Shown: positions 1-11,624, counted from the first letter of the stretch. The stretch: 64,000 nucleotides of DNA from Dentipellis sp. KUC8613 (GCA_002286715.1 NSJX01000076.1:2691-66690); one strand, 5' to 3'. Notes: a model not told the origin generated them from the sequence alone. Numbers and translations are program-made.

Positions 1-868
1 ACTTGCGTGAAGTCTAGGTTATCGGTCCTAAACTTCGCGCTGGGTTGTTTTACTTGTGTTTGATCGTCGGAGTCAGACTCCGGTTCAGTGTTTTGACGAG
101 AGGGTTGGCTACGCTTGGGAGTTTGAGCTCCCTGGTCGTAGTCTATCTTCTGTTGGTTCAAGACCTCCGGCGGTGGTATATACGACGTGCCGTAGTCTTT
201 GATGTCCTTCTCGCGAATCGAATTCAATATGTTGACGTCCTTTTCTGAATAGCGCAGGTTCGACTTAGGTCTAGCCTGTGTGGACGTCGCTTGAGGACCA
301 GGTTGACCTGGTCCGAAGATAGGGGCAGGCGTGCTAGGCGGGGATTGGGTCCCTTTGTTCGCCTGCGTCGCCTGCTGCGATGTTTCGCTATTCGAGTCGG
401 GTATGGTACTTACTGGTAGCCCGCGAGCGCATGTAGCATCTTCCATGAGCTTGTATAGCTCGCGTCGTATGCCGGTGATGGACTTTTGCGATGCTACAGC
501 GTCCGCGGTAACCTTTTCGCTAAGGGTGAGTAAGGCTGAAACTTGCTGGTGCCCCTTGTCGATAAGGATGTTGACTTTGTCGAAGACTTCATCCATAACG
601 TCGGCCGGCGCAGCCTGGGATTGTCTACCCTGCTGCTCCGTTGCCTCGCTCGTGCCTTGCGTGAAAAGGCTGTCGCTGGCGTTAGACGCCGTCGTTTCTT
701 CGGCGATTTGGCCGCCTTGTTCGCTCACGGTCTCGAATAGAGAATGTTCGATGGCCTCCTCTTCGTCTGAAGGAGGCTGCATCGTATGTGGGGCGATGTC
801 TCGTTGGGAGACTCGCCCCAGACCGCCAGGCATTGATGCCGTCGGTCCTGAGTTCGGTGGGCTCGCCA
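1..868 (-). CDS. gag-like protein of a presumed retroelement, 3' end beyond the window
   Basis: Reading the minus strand from the ATG at 868, the frame stays open to the left edge, about 289 codons without a stop. The product is acidic and Ser/Gln-rich, with a putative helical stretch in the middle (residues about 80-125, many Lys/Glu/Leu) and low-complexity Pro/Gln/Thr segments after it. I see no zinc knuckle, protease or reverse transcriptase in the part present. Composition, lack of introns and position beside a truncated host gene suggest the gag region of an LTR retrotransposon whose pol would lie left of the window. This is inference from architecture; I recognise no specific family. 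The 454 bases between 868 and the F-box relic would be its leader and LTR. Confidence 0.5.
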
Positions 869-1185
869 TTTTCGGATGGCGTGCTCACATTTCCCGATTG
901 GGTTGTTTACGTCTCGTTGTCGTTATGGGCATCGACACGAGGCGCAAGGGTAGTGATGGTGATGAAGCGAATAGAAGCACGCACCGATGTGAAATTTTCC
1001 TATTGCGGTAGCGTGCACGCTTCTTTTTGATGTCCGGGGCTCGGTGGTTTCTGAAGGTGTAAAAAAGTGTAATGGGCGCGGTAGGGGGTATGGTTTGACC
1101 TCTTGCTCACACCGTGCACAATACACCAGACTCAGTTATATAGAGCTCCGAAGTATGTAGTGCGTGGGTACAGGCAAGAAAAGGT

Positions 1186-1250
1186 CGAGCGCGCCAGAGG
1201 CGCGCTCGCCGACTATATAGTACCCGGCCATCAGATAATCTGATGGCCGG
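1186..1250. repeat. Two adjacent near-perfect hairpins
   Basis: Bases 1186-1208 form a 10-bp stem around a 3-nt loop. Bases 1224-1250 form a perfect 13-bp stem around a single A (arm CCGGCCATCAGAT). A TATA-like stretch (actatatagtac) lies between them. They lie between the gag-like ORF and the F-box relic, so they probably belong to the LTR or terminal region of the element. Confidence 0.55.
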
Positions 1251-1320
1251 TAATTAGCGTACGCGAGTCCGTTATGTCCGTGTCCGGTCCGTGTACCGTA
1301 CTCGGTCCATGTACAGTACT

Positions 1321-1563
1321 GGTAACGTAAACAGAGACGCGTTAGCACGCGTAGACGTTACAACCATAGCCAGGCATTGTGGCGAAGCCTTGCATACGGT
1401 CGACTTACTCACAACTTGGGTCTTCGGATCGCAGGCGTGGAGGAGATACTACGTTCACCGAGATCAGGAAGGGCAATTGGAGCTCGAACTTTACAAGGAT
1501 AAGTCGTGGCCACCGACGCTCTCGTCAGTTTTTCATGTACTCAATTTCGTTCCGCTTTACTGA
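1321..1563 (+). pseudogene. C-terminal relic of an F-box protein
   Basis: The frame ending at TGA 1561-1563 encodes a stretch containing VDLLTTWVFG, then an aromatic pair and HRDQEGQ. This aligns with VDILTTWIFG...SRDDAGR near the C terminus of the F-box gene at 32830-34556, and with the matching part of the split F-box gene at 10675-13216. Nothing upstream continues the gene: the F-box and leucine-rich portions are absent and the sequence to the left looks like a mobile element. It is best read as the 3' stump of a family member cut off by the retroelement. Confidence 0.55.
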
Positions 1564-2851
1564 TCAACATGGAGCAGAGATAGGAGACCGTAGGCGATCA
1601 GATACTCACGACTGGGATACATTCAGAAAACGACAAAGCACACCGTTACCGGGGAGCTCCCACTGATGATAGTCAAGCAGGCAGGCGGATGTAATTTCTT
1701 GTTCCTTGCAATATGTACTGGTATATCATATGGTACCCAAACGCGCTCGAGAAATGTAACCACGAGTGCAGTTTCTCAGCCTCGCTGGGTATTCTATCCG
1801 CTGCGAGCTCATTGAACGTGACGATTGGCCGAGGTCGACGGGGTGCCGTACTGTACATAGTGCTTCGTCTGACTGCCATCTCTGCAAACTTGAAGGTCGG
1901 GCCCGACACAAATTTAAGGGCTAGCCGCGTACCCGGCAGATCCCGAGCTGATGGCTCCCGGGGGGCTTCGGCGCGGACTCCAGATCTGTGACCCGCTCCC
2001 AACCACTGTCTCGCCGAAATCGCATCTTTCCGAGCTTCAGCCCTACACACTACTCCAAATTTATTCAAACAACGTGTGCAGATCACGTGTCACACTTGAG
2101 AGATTGTGAGGTCGCGCTCATCGATCAAAAAAATCGAACCTTGGTCCTCATTAGCATTCAGAGGTAAGTGGCCCACCGGTACCATCGTTTTCGCAAGCGT
2201 ACAATTTCCTGATAATTGTAGTCTCTCAGCATGGCCGCGCATCCTCTGATATTTGAGCTCGAAGCTCCGGATCTGACTCGCTGCATGCCTTATCAGAGGG
2301 TCAGCCTGGCACTGACAGCATATTGGGTTCGTTGACTATCACGGTCGTCTCATACGTCGTCACAGGTAGCCTGGGATCTCCAACGCATCAGCTATACTCC
2401 GGAAGAAGATGCGCCCGCTCAGGGCACAGCGGGCCCTGTGCAAGCGGTCTCACAAACTCAGGTGAGGCTTCCTGTCATCACCGTGTCCGCGGTTTATCTG
2501 ATCTGACCCTTCTCAGAGACAATCGGGCAAAGCATTCGAGACAGACCATTCGATTGATGAAAATAGTATGAGCAATGATTCTCTAGAGCACTCCTGACCA
2601 CTCACATGCATCGACAGGGCTTTATTTCTATCTGATTCTTGTACGTCGCTGAACCACGGCCTCCGACCGCAATCCCCAATGAACACAGATCTTAGTGCCG
2701 ATATCAACCACATCTGCACCCTAGCATACAACGAGAAGACTACTATCTTTTTCTCGACATGAGTAGGCGACATTCTCATTGACATTATATATTGACACAT
2801 ATTTTTTGCGTCTCAGGAGCACACGATACGTAGGTCTTGAATTTATATAAG
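1564..2851. other. No gene recognised
   Basis: Short open frames occur on both strands but none resembles a known protein. An ATG at 2231 opens a 34-codon frame and could be an upstream exon of the pepsin-like gene, but I could not join it convincingly. Confidence 0.3.
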
Positions 2852-4352
2852 CCTACAAGCTCCGAAAGACTTTTTTTCATCGAATCAGGTGGCTTATTGG
2901 CGGACACTCTGCACACTGCGAACGAGACTGGGAGAAAGTCAACGGACTTGAAGATTACAAGCCTTGGCCATGGCGTAGCAAAGAAGCCGATCACTCCACG
3001 ATCCCCATGGGATGGACATCTGACGTGAAGAAGTTACCAAATAATCCAGACGTTCGTCAAGTTTCCTATGCCGACGGTGCTCGAGTCTGTACGCTGTCTT
3101 ACTTCGATCACTCATGATATTCTGATGTAATGCATTATCTAGGGGTCGTGCCCAATTATACGATAGATGTTGAGGTTCGGAAGATGGTAGACGAGAACTT
3201 CGTGACTCGCTACACCCATCATTTCCCCTTCAATGTCGCTGTGGCAGCGGCTACTACAAGTAACACGGCATTGCGCCCTTTCGAGGGCATGATTGGATTA
3301 GGCGTGCCGCCTTTGTATGTCTTCATTATGCCTCATCGATTAGCTTGTCAGAGCCTCAATTCTCTCAAGGACGGAGATGCCACTTGGGACCGAGTGCAGT
3401 ACTGTGAGCACTATGATCGACATGAGTTATCGGACAGCACTCTGATCACCGTTCTAGAATTTCATCGACGCCCTGAGAACGTCGGGAATAGCGCGACCGG
3501 TGAGAAGAATAATACTTTCCGTGAAGTCGAAGCTGATCCCTGCTCCAAACAGGGTGTGTGGCGCTACTGCATCCGCGCCTTACCAGGAACCGGGCTCAGG
3601 TATGCGAAAGTGGGATCTACGTAAGCATTTTCGGTCACAGCAGACTCATCAATTCCTCATCCTTGCGCAGCTTCAGTTATCTCGCGGTTGGAGATTGTCC
3701 ATGCGAAGATTCCGATCCCTTCTGCGAAGAGATCCCGGTCATCGATGCTCCATCCGGGAAGCATGCTGACTGGATAGTCAAACTGCTATCCATCCGCTTC
3801 ACGGGAAAAGACACCGACAGCGAGTTCGTCTGGAAGGATGAAGAAGGCAGGGAGAATCCTCTCGACGTTACCCTTGACATTGGTGAGTGCGGAAACTCGC
3901 CATTCTGTGAAGACTCTCTTATACCGATTGAAGGGACTTCTCACACGTGGCTCCCGGGTGTCGTCGATCATGTGAAGCGTATGCTGGGTCAGCCTGTCGG
4001 GCCTGGCACGACGGAGCTTCATTGTGCGACCGACTGGGAGAGCGTCGACAGGATTCAGACCGTAGAGCTTAAATTTCAAGGCAGAGACGATACCGTCGTT
4101 GTCAGAGGGCCTGGACACGTTTTCTTGACCGGCGGATACCGGGTCAATGAGTTACCTCAACCTGATGGGACACATGAGATCCCAGATGGGACGCTGGAGT
4201 CCATGATAAAGGATCCAGAGCAATACTTCGACAAAGGTCTAGACGAAAGGAAATATCGGCCCACACTGGGCTTGGTGTGTCGTATTTTTGTCTCATCCGG
4301 GAAGCGCCTTGAGTTGACATATTACTGCAGAATTTCTTTCAGACTTTCGTGA
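2852..4352 (+). CDS. Pepsin-fold (peptidase A1) protein lacking both catalytic Asp residues
   Basis: Spliced exons read through a recognisable A1 aspartic-protease pattern. The N-lobe exon (2852-3088) has LIGGHSAHC where families have L(I/V)DTGSANTW, followed by the flap-region motif SYADG. The exon from 3143 contains GMIGLGVPP (the usual DGI(L/I)GLG). The exon from about 3671 contains LIPIEGTSHTWLP where DTGTS-x-x-x-LP is expected. Both DTG triads are replaced (GGH and IEG), so no acid-base aspartate remains and proteolysis is not expected. Introns 3089-3142 and about 3602-3670 have good GT-AG borders. The one near 3315-3353 is uncertain in phase, as are the first exon and exact 3' end. I see no signal peptide in the part I can join. 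It is either a non-catalytic homologue or a decaying gene. Confidence 0.45.
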
Positions 4353-4727
4353 CTGAATTCTCTTCTCAGAAGGATCCCGATAGCCGCAGGTCATGGCTGC
4401 GGCTGGCATCGCAACACGAACCCTATAAGTGGCGGATACGAGAGACTTGAAAAAACTTGAACACATTGCTTCACTTCCCGTGTACTGACGTATTGATGCA
4501 GTCCAGCTCAGACTCGATCTCCTGGTAATAGCGCTTAGGTACAAATGGAAAATGATAGGAATCTAGATATGCCTTGATTATGGGTCGTTTATGGCCTTCC
4601 TTCTCAGCCTCACGTCGTGCTGATCGAACAACGTGCTTGTCCTCATGGCTAGCCTGCGGTTACATGACACAATGTATCGGGGATTCAATTGCGTTGATTC
4701 GTCCCGGGACATCCCCAACCTCATCAT

Positions 4728-5677
4728 TATCTGCACTCTCAATGACTCGCCCACGACGTCGCATCATCGCCAGGGAAGGACGTCTGCTATGGATGTGCGA
4801 TTCTGAAGTCCACTTGTTGAAAGGCATTCGTGGAGCGCTTGCAAGTGAGTTTCTTGATTCGTACCAGAGTTACATCACAGTATGCGAGACACTGACGAGT
4901 ACCCTTAGCGCATAAATCCCTTGTCAATATGGGGTTCTCGCATTGCGATATCAGCGCTAGTAATATATGGCTGTACGACGAGGAACCGAACGAAGGACCA
5001 CAGGGATTTATCTTGGACGCAGACATGGCTCGTGCCGAAACGTCATTCGTCGCTCGAACGGTGACGGTCCAAGTTCCTCCGATTAAGAAGGCACCTGGCA
5101 TTTATACTCCTCCCACCACTCGGACTCATACATATTTTAATGCAACTCCTGTCCTGCGCGGTACGCCCGTGTCCGAGTTGGTATGTCTTCAGTATTCATC
5201 AGCCAGTACATCTCAAGACATGTCTTGCAGGGTACGGCACAGTTCATGGCCTGGGAGATATTGATAGGTCTCGACAACATAAGGCGACAGCCTCACCATG
5301 ACGCCGAGTCCTTCGTCTGGGTTCTTGCTTACAGTGCTATGCGTCTTGTGATCACGAGGATGCAAAACGACACCACCGTATCTAGCCAGGCCATTGCCAA
5401 ATTTAGGGAACATTTCGACTATTGTTTCTCCTCCGGATGTCTCCAAACCATCATAGGCGCAAAACGTACTTTCTCTCCACTGACTTGGACCCTCATACAT
5501 ATATATCAAGACGCCAAACGACAGGTCTCTCAGGCGCTCGTTGATCTCTTCGTGCCGCTGTCAGGTGCTGTTTATAAATCAATGAATCCGATGCCCGCAG
5601 ATCGAATCTATGTGACACATGACGAACTATTAGGTTTACTCGATATCACAATCAAATCGTTGGAAACGGAGCAGTAG
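4728..5677 (+). CDS. FunK1-type fungal protein kinase, C-terminal half
   Basis: Three joined segments (to 4844, 4909-5180, 5231-5677) encode a kinase C-lobe of the fungal FunK1 class (Pfam Pkinase_fungal). HCDISASN stands for the catalytic loop HRDxxxxN. ILDADMA holds the metal-binding Asp in place of DFG. GTAQFMAWEIL is the activation/P+1 segment, and HHDAESFVWVL matches the FunK1 HDLESFFYVL helix. The upstream segment RRRIIAREGR...LLKGIRGALA matches the usual lead-in to the catalytic loop. Introns 4845-4908 and 5181-5230 have clean GT-AG borders. I could not find the N-lobe with its VAIK lysine upstream, so the gene may be 5'-truncated or have exons I failed to join. FunK1 genes are expanded in multicellular basidiomycetes; substrates are unknown. 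Its 3' end is duplicated at 10211-10355. Confidence 0.6.
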
Positions 5678-5995
5678 GCGGTAGGATGGAGAAATGATGA
5701 GAATCGACTACTAGGTTTGCATGAGTCCTACTTGTGTGACGTCCTTGGATATGAATGAATCGAGGCATTGAGGCGAAGGCGACTGTGCAGTGGCGACTCT
5801 GCGAGCAGAACATGAATTGGACGAACGAAAGCACGATCGCGAGTGTTGAACTTGGAAGAATGTAAGAACGCAAAAGGACAGAGGTCGAGAGATGTGCACA
5901 AGATCGGCAGGCCAGCCTAGACTGGCGACGCAGCGGCCTTGCGATCTCCATTCCTTGAAACACGTACGATTTATCACAGTTCATATCTGTCAGAA
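5538..5995. repeat. Segmental duplication, left copy (partner 10211-10695)
   Basis: The last codons of FunK1, the shared intergenic stretch and the terminal codons of the convergent F-box gene recur at 10211-10695 with scattered substitutions and small indels. This is a diverged block duplication rather than a transposon. Confidence 0.75.
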
Positions 5996-6280
5996 ATCAT
6001 GTTATACAGGAAAATTGGGTCGAATCCGTTGAGAACATGGTGGAGCAATGCGCACTCGTGAATATCTGCTCGAAAGGCGATCTCTAGCACCGTCAGAGAA
6101 GTATAGTTGCCACGGATTGACCCGCGAAGCCCAAGAAGTTCCGTTGCAGCATTGAGCTTTGGTTCCTTATACTCCTTGATTGTATTGGGCCACGCGGCAT
6201 GGAAGCTGTAGTAGCGAAGGCGGTCGACAAGCTGCAAGCTGCGCAAAGTCAGAGGAAGATGGGCGTAGAACGTATCCTGT
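5690..6280 (-). pseudogene. Internally deleted, 5'-truncated F-box gene (copy A)
   Basis: The minus-strand frame at 6246-5974 contains RSLQLVDR, LELLGL-like and LEIAFRADI segments closely matching the F-box gene at 10675-13216. After NGF the frame jumps straight into the very last codons of that gene (sequence around 5985-6010), so about 500 bp of the paralogue, including its last intron, is missing. Homology to the intact copy stops at about 6280, so the F-box domain and most repeats are absent. The copy sits tail-to-tail with the FunK1 gene, as in the second copy. Confidence 0.65.
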
Positions 6281-7397
6281 TCTCACGATGGGCAAAAAAC
6301 AACCTGTCGACGATAAGCACAAGCACATCGCAGTGACGTCGCTCCTGACTGACAAGTCAAGGTTCGTGAGCAAGTCCCTTCACAGGACATAGTACTACTT
6401 ACGAGAGGTCTTTTTTGCTTCTCCATAATATTCCGAGTAAGAGATAACTGCAGCTACGGCGCACTTGGAAGGACAACCCAGCCTGTGAACTCGGACTCGA
6501 TCTTGATGAATCGCATAATCAGCCTCGGTATACTCCAGGTGCGTGGAATGTGCCAGTTTTCGAGATGAGCCAGCCTTCATACAGGACTGCGATCTCGCTG
6601 GTCTAGCAGAACTGAAGCGATTCGGCAGCTCGGGCTTATGGCAATGCTTTTGACCAACGAGAAACAAAAATTAGTTCATCGCCGTGTGCGTCTAGCGATG
6701 TCACAATGGCATCGTGATACCAGCCAGGACGACACAACTCCAGGAAGAAAGTACTTATCGTCGATCTATGATTGTTGCTACTGCAGTTCACGTTCATGAA
6801 CAACCAGTTGAAGTTCAATTGGGAGCCGCAGTAGCAGAGCCTCAAATCAAGTCTCGCGGACTATGCGCCACCGCACGTGGTCCATCCTCCGGACCTCGGG
6901 ACCATCCAGCTCCAAATCGGTCTATCCGGTCAGGCGCTAAAGTCTGCACTTTCGAAGCTTTGCCATGCCTCCATGTCTTTCATCGACGGACACGATTGCA
7001 CGCAGTTTGAGCTCTCTTCAACTTCAATACATTACAGGTGCATAAAATACATCTGGTAAGCATATTGTCCATATGATACATCTTACAGAGTCCCAGAAAC
7101 CACAAGCCAGTCGCGAGCTACAAAGTGCATGCGCAGATGGCTATCGCCCACGACAACGTTCACAAACGGATCGCACGGACATCGCCTCATCGATAAAGAA
7201 CACGAGGGGGTCCTGGCAAAGTCCGTAGTACGAAAAAAAGATGCGACAAAACGTAGAGAAATCGCCTAGGTGCGTCTTGCCATCTCATCGTCGACGCTAG
7301 CTCCTGCGACGGCCACAACCTGCACTCGACACCCTACCGCCTCAACTCGACCACACCACCGTGGTCCATCTGCCTCAAACTCCTTGCTCCTGGTCGT
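6281..7397. other. No gene recognised
   Basis: Only short unrelated open frames are visible, and homology to the F-box paralogue ends abruptly at the left edge. The right end is the 3' flank of the zinc-finger gene. Confidence 0.3.
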
Positions 7398-9098
7398 CTA
7401 TGTCTGCTCTACCTGCTTGCCCGCATCCGCGCCCGTCACGATCGTCCACTGCCCAGTAACCTCATTGCGCAGTATCAGGACGACCTCTCCATCCAACTCA
7501 TCTCTGTGGTGGATCGCCTTAAAGTGTCTCGGCAGGTTATCAGACCGAGTGACCTTCGTGCCGCATGTCAAGCAAAGCCAAAAGACGCCCTTATGGATAC
7601 TGGACCAGTGACGCTCCGCGTCGCTCGCCCGGCTGAAACCCTTGCCGCAGCCCGGGTGTGGGCAGCCCCACTTGCCATTTCCCAAATCTGCCGCCGCCGG
7701 GTCACCTTCTTCCCGTGGGATGCTACGGCGGCAGCGGCGACGACGACGACGACGGGCGGTGCGGGCAGTGGGGACTGCGGCGGGGACTGGCAGTGGTGCG
7801 AGGGCGGGGGGTTGCGGATCCTGCGTTCTCTCATTCCGGCTCGTTGTCTTGCTCGCGCGTGCCTCGGTCGTGGGCGGCGGCGCATGTGGCCCTTGTAACA
7901 GCGCATGTAGACACTCTGTGGTGTGCGGGCCGAGGGTCTCGTAACCCAGGTCACCTCCCTGGGTTCTATTGGTGTTGTGTGCAAGGGTCTCCCTCGCTTT
8001 TTGCCCCGGCCTTGCGGCCCGACGGGGAAAAGGCTCGGCGCCCTCGCTTCTCTCTATCCTTGACAGTTTATAGCTGCAGGACTGTCAGCGCGCATCTCGC
8101 GGAACATCGCAATTGCTACTCACCTGCTTGTCTGTCTCAAGCTCGTATCCATCCGGCCCGGGTCCGTCTGTTGATCCGGCTGGAAGGTGCCATAGGGCAC
8201 GTTTGTTGCGTTGAGGCCCCCGTGAGGAGGGCCTTCGCCATACCCCGGCATGGGGTAGGCTTGTGTCGGCGGCTGTGCGCCGAGCGGTGCCATGGCCTGT
8301 GGGAAGTATCCGCCATGCATGTTGGCGGGCTCGACGGCCACGAGGGGTGCGTTCGCCGGTGGCCCATACCTCGGGCCATCGTCCGGCAACCAGTATGACC
8401 TCGGGACGGTCGGAGAGGCGGCAGAGCCGAACGGTATGGTCTCGGAGCTCCATTGCAGTGGGAGGCGGTCCGGTGCTTGCGGCAGGTAGGAGATCGCAGA
8501 CACGTCGGGATGGTATTGCTGATGATGCACGTGTTGTGAGCCAGGGGTTCTCGCGAGTGTATAACGAGGGTTGAAGGACTTACCTGACGAGACGAGGATC
8601 CTATGCCCATGGAATAGAGATCAGGGACATCACAGGTTCCACGCGGCGGCACCTGCGCCACTCCGAGGTGGACATTCTCGAGCGGGCGGCTTCTGAGGGG
8701 GAACTGCTCCGTGTGTGGCGCGAAAGACTACAGAATAAGAGCAATACGTGAGTCCTCGCTCTCTTCGTGGTGCCTAGCGTAGCTGGACTCACAGCGCCGG
8801 GGTCAGGGTTGACGAACTCGAACGCGCCATGCGCGGCGAGATTGGGCGGTGGGATGGAATACTGGTGTGGCGTATACCGCGTCAGGTGTACAGATTATGA
8901 TCAGTGAACCAACGCGCGTTACCTGGAGCTGCCCAAACGTTGAGGCAGTCATGTCTTGCCTTGCAGCGTCGTACGACTTCACAGGATGTTAGCTTGCGCT
9001 CGCGATGAGAGCGACGAGCCGTGAGGGCTGCCTACCTCATACAGCAGCGTGTCGTCATCCAGACGAAATGAGACGGTTTGGTGGTGATAATAAGACAT
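7398..9098 (-). CDS. Proline-rich C2H2 zinc-finger protein, probable transcription factor
   Basis: Six exons join in frame on the minus strand: 9098-9036, 8976-8923, 8861-8793, 8727-8584, 8518-8124 and 7965-7398, giving 430 aa with TAG at 7400-7398. The first ATG starts MSYYHHQTVSFRLDDD. The middle is rich in Pro, Gly, Tyr and Gln. Two zinc fingers lie near the C terminus (about residues 340-390): CPHPGC...ERHWSSIH (C-x4-C-x12-H-x4-H) and CLTCGTK...PRHFKAIH (C-x2-C-x12-H-x4-H). An Arg-rich run just before finger 1 could serve nuclear import or DNA contact. Layout (disordered N terminus, paired C-terminal fingers) fits a sequence-specific regulator, but the target is unknown. A fragment of the last exon recurs at about 58400-58590. 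It does not obviously belong to the three-finger family at 36-51 kb, though CPxPxC is shared. Confidence 0.75.
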
Positions 9099-9756
9099 CG
9101 TTCACACGATGGAGGACGTCTGGGAGGATGGGGGAGTGCAGTGCGAGTGACAAAAACGATGCTGCGTCAAGCGCATGGGGGGTACGGTTTAAATACAAGG
9201 GACTGATATTCAAACTAAGCTTTCCACAATCAGATACGCTGGCCCGCCGGCTTGGAAGGCGCTTCTAGATTCGTCTCCTGACGGACAAAGCGAGGTGTAC
9301 AGAGGCGTCGCGTGTTCGCCCATGTTGAAGTCTGGGGCGACTCTGATGTGCATGTCCGGCATGCGCTGACGTTGGTCGTAGGCGTGGTTCTAGTGTAAGT
9401 GGGTATGTCAGGCGCATTTCCGCCAGTGCCGAGTCTCCGAGTCTGAATCGCCCGCTTTTGTGTAATAGGATCTGGAGATTGGATAGAGTGATATGGCGAC
9501 CGACGATCGTTATTGTCAGCGAGCGAGGAAAGCGTCAGTGATAGATGCAGATCGCACTCTACGTTGTGCCCCGGACGTTCCCAGGACGTCAAGACAAAAG
9601 AGCGTCCGCGGTCAAAAGCGAACAAAACACCCCAAATCCGCGCGTCTCATAAATCATGGCCGGCCTCCTGCGCCCTGGGTGCCTCACACCCCGCGTGTGA
9701 TCCGCGAGGCGAAAGAAGGTCTGACGCTGACGGCCGTTGAACACTCTCGACTTTGG
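9099..9756. other. Upstream region of the zinc-finger gene, no gene recognised
   Basis: GC-moderate sequence with no protein match on either strand; presumably holds the promoter of the minus-strand zinc-finger gene. Confidence 0.3.
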
Positions 9757-10210
9757 GCGATTTTTTGAGCAGCAAAGCGCGGTTGATCTCCGGATGTATG
9801 ACCGGGCTGGAATACTTCCAACTTCGATGGAAACCGGAAGCTGCTGATTGCAGTGTTGAACGAAGATTCGATGCAATGAAAGCACCGCCCGCGTATAGCC
9901 CGCAACTGCCGTGCAGTGTTGGTCACAGCATAGTTCCTTGCATACCCTGCCCCGCACTCATACGCACGCTCACGCTTCTCTCGCGACGAAAATCTCAATG
10001 CCAAGACGGCACCGCAATGCTGGCTGGTAAATGCCCTGGTACTACATCATGCTCTCAACGATATGAACACGCACCGTTCTGTCGTGTTGATCGCCGGCGG
10101 CTCGAGTTTATCAGCCCTTCTCACAAGAAGAGCGCACGCTTCTAGTCAGTACGAGCCAGATGCGGGGGTACCTTGGACACCCGACTTGGGGAGATAGGGT
10201 GGCCATATTA
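9757..10210. repeat. Dispersed repeat, copy 1 (partner 58600-59055)
   Basis: Landmarks such as gaagattcgatgcaa, cgccggcggctcgag and ggtaccttg occur in the same order at both sites, with about 450 bp span and many substitutions. The right border falls at ggccatatta, exactly where the FunK1 3' fragment begins. It looks like an old interspersed element; no coding capacity is clear. Confidence 0.6.
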
Positions 10211-10355
10211 AGTTTGTTGATCTCTTCATGCGGCTGTCAAGTGCCGTTTATAGATCAATGAATCCGATGCTCGAAGATCGAATTTACGTGACACACGACG
10301 AACTGTGAAATTTACTTGATATCACAATCGAATTGTTGGAAGAGAAGCAGTAGGC
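10211..10355 (+). pseudogene. 3' fragment of FunK1 (duplicate)
   Basis: Encodes DLFMRLSSAVYRSMNPM-like residues matching the last part of the kinase ending at 5677, but has a TGA at about 10306-10308 before the original stop and no upstream kinase sequence. The dispersed repeat abuts its truncated 5' end. Confidence 0.7.
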
Positions 10356-10792
10356 GGTAGGATAGAGAAATGATGAGAATCGACTACTAGGTTTGCATGA
10401 GTCCTACTCGTGTGATGTCCTTGGATATGAATGAATCGAGTGGCACGGAGGCGAAAGCGACTGTGCAACCGCGACTCTGCGAGCAGAACATGAATTGGAC
10501 GTACGAAAGCACGATCACGAGTGTTGGACTTGGAAGAATATGAGAACGCAAAAGGAGAAAGGTTGAGAGATGTGCACGAGATCGGCAGTCAAGCCGAGGC
10601 TGGCGACGGAGCGGCCTTGCGATCTCCATTCCTTGAAACACGTACAGTTTGTCACAGTTCGTCTCTGCCACAAATCATGTTAGACAGGAAAATTGGCTCG
10701 AGAAAGGGAATGCATACGTGTAAGCATCATCCATCATGCACCAATACCACTGGTGCATGAGCAGCGGCTGTCCTTCATCGTCTCGGGTGACA

Positions 10793-11624
10793 CTCAGTAA
10801 AAACGGTTAGTCAACAAATTTGATGAAATGGACTTTCGATTGCCATTTTGTGGACTTTTACCCTCCTCAGCGACTAGTAACTGACTACGAAATTGACTAA
10901 ATTTGATTGTCGAATTCATTTCCGGGGGGCTGTGTTGATGAACTATTCGGGATTGCCGAGGCGGCAAAGCAGCGCTTAGAAAAAAAGCNNNNNNNNNNNN
11001 NNNNNNNNNNNNNNNNNNNNNNNNNNNNNNNNNNNNNNNNNNNNNNNNNNNNNNNNNNNNNNNNNNNNNNNNNNNNNNNNNNNNNNNNNNNNNNNNNNNN
11101 NNNNNNNNNNNNNNNNNNNNNNNNNNNNNNNNNNNNNNNNNNNNNNNNNNNNNNNNNNNNNNNNNNNNNNNNNNNNNNNNNNNNNNNNNNNNNNNNNNNN
11201 NNNNNNNNNNNNNNNNNNNNNNNNNNNNNNNNNNNNNNNNNNNNNNNNNNNNNNNNNNNNNNNNNNNNNNNNNNNNNNNNNNNNNNNNNNNNNNNNNNNN
11301 NNNNNNNNNNNNNNNNNNNNNNNNNNNNNNNNNNNNNNNNNNNNNNNNNNNNNNNNNNNNNNNNNNNNNNNNNNNNNNNNNNNNNNNNNNNNNNNNNNNN
11401 NNNNNNNNNNNNNNNNNNNNNNNNNNNNGCTTTTTTTCTAAGCGCTGCTTTGCCGCCTCGGCAATCCCGAATAGTTCATCAACACAGCCCCCCGGAAATG
11501 AATTCGACAATCAAATTTAGTCAATCTCGTAGTCAGTTACTAGTCGCTGAGGAGGGTAAAAGTCCACAAAATGGCAATCGAAAGTCCATTTCATCAAATT
11601 TGTTGACTAACCGTTTTTACTGAG
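10793..11624. mobile_element. DNA transposon or foldback element with 196-bp terminal inverted repeats
   Basis: Bases 10793-10988 and 11429-11624 are inverted repeats of 196 bp with one visible mismatch; outer ends read CTCAGTAAAAACGG. The element is flanked by the direct repeat GGTGACA (10786-10792 and 11625-11631), a 7-bp target-site duplication. The interior is an assembly gap, so a transposase cannot be judged. Long near-identical arms and a small estimated size fit a non-autonomous or foldback element. The near identity of the arms argues for a recent insertion. Confidence 0.85.
10989..11428. other. Assembly gap (440 N)
   Basis: Run of N exactly between the two inverted-repeat arms. The hairpin-forming ends probably blocked assembly; the true length is unknown. 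Confidence 0.95.

Noticed and set aside
331..1011. 226-codon plus-strand open frame
   Set aside because: It is the shadow of the minus-strand gag-like frame; codon composition (Cys, Ser-rich) is unlike a real protein.
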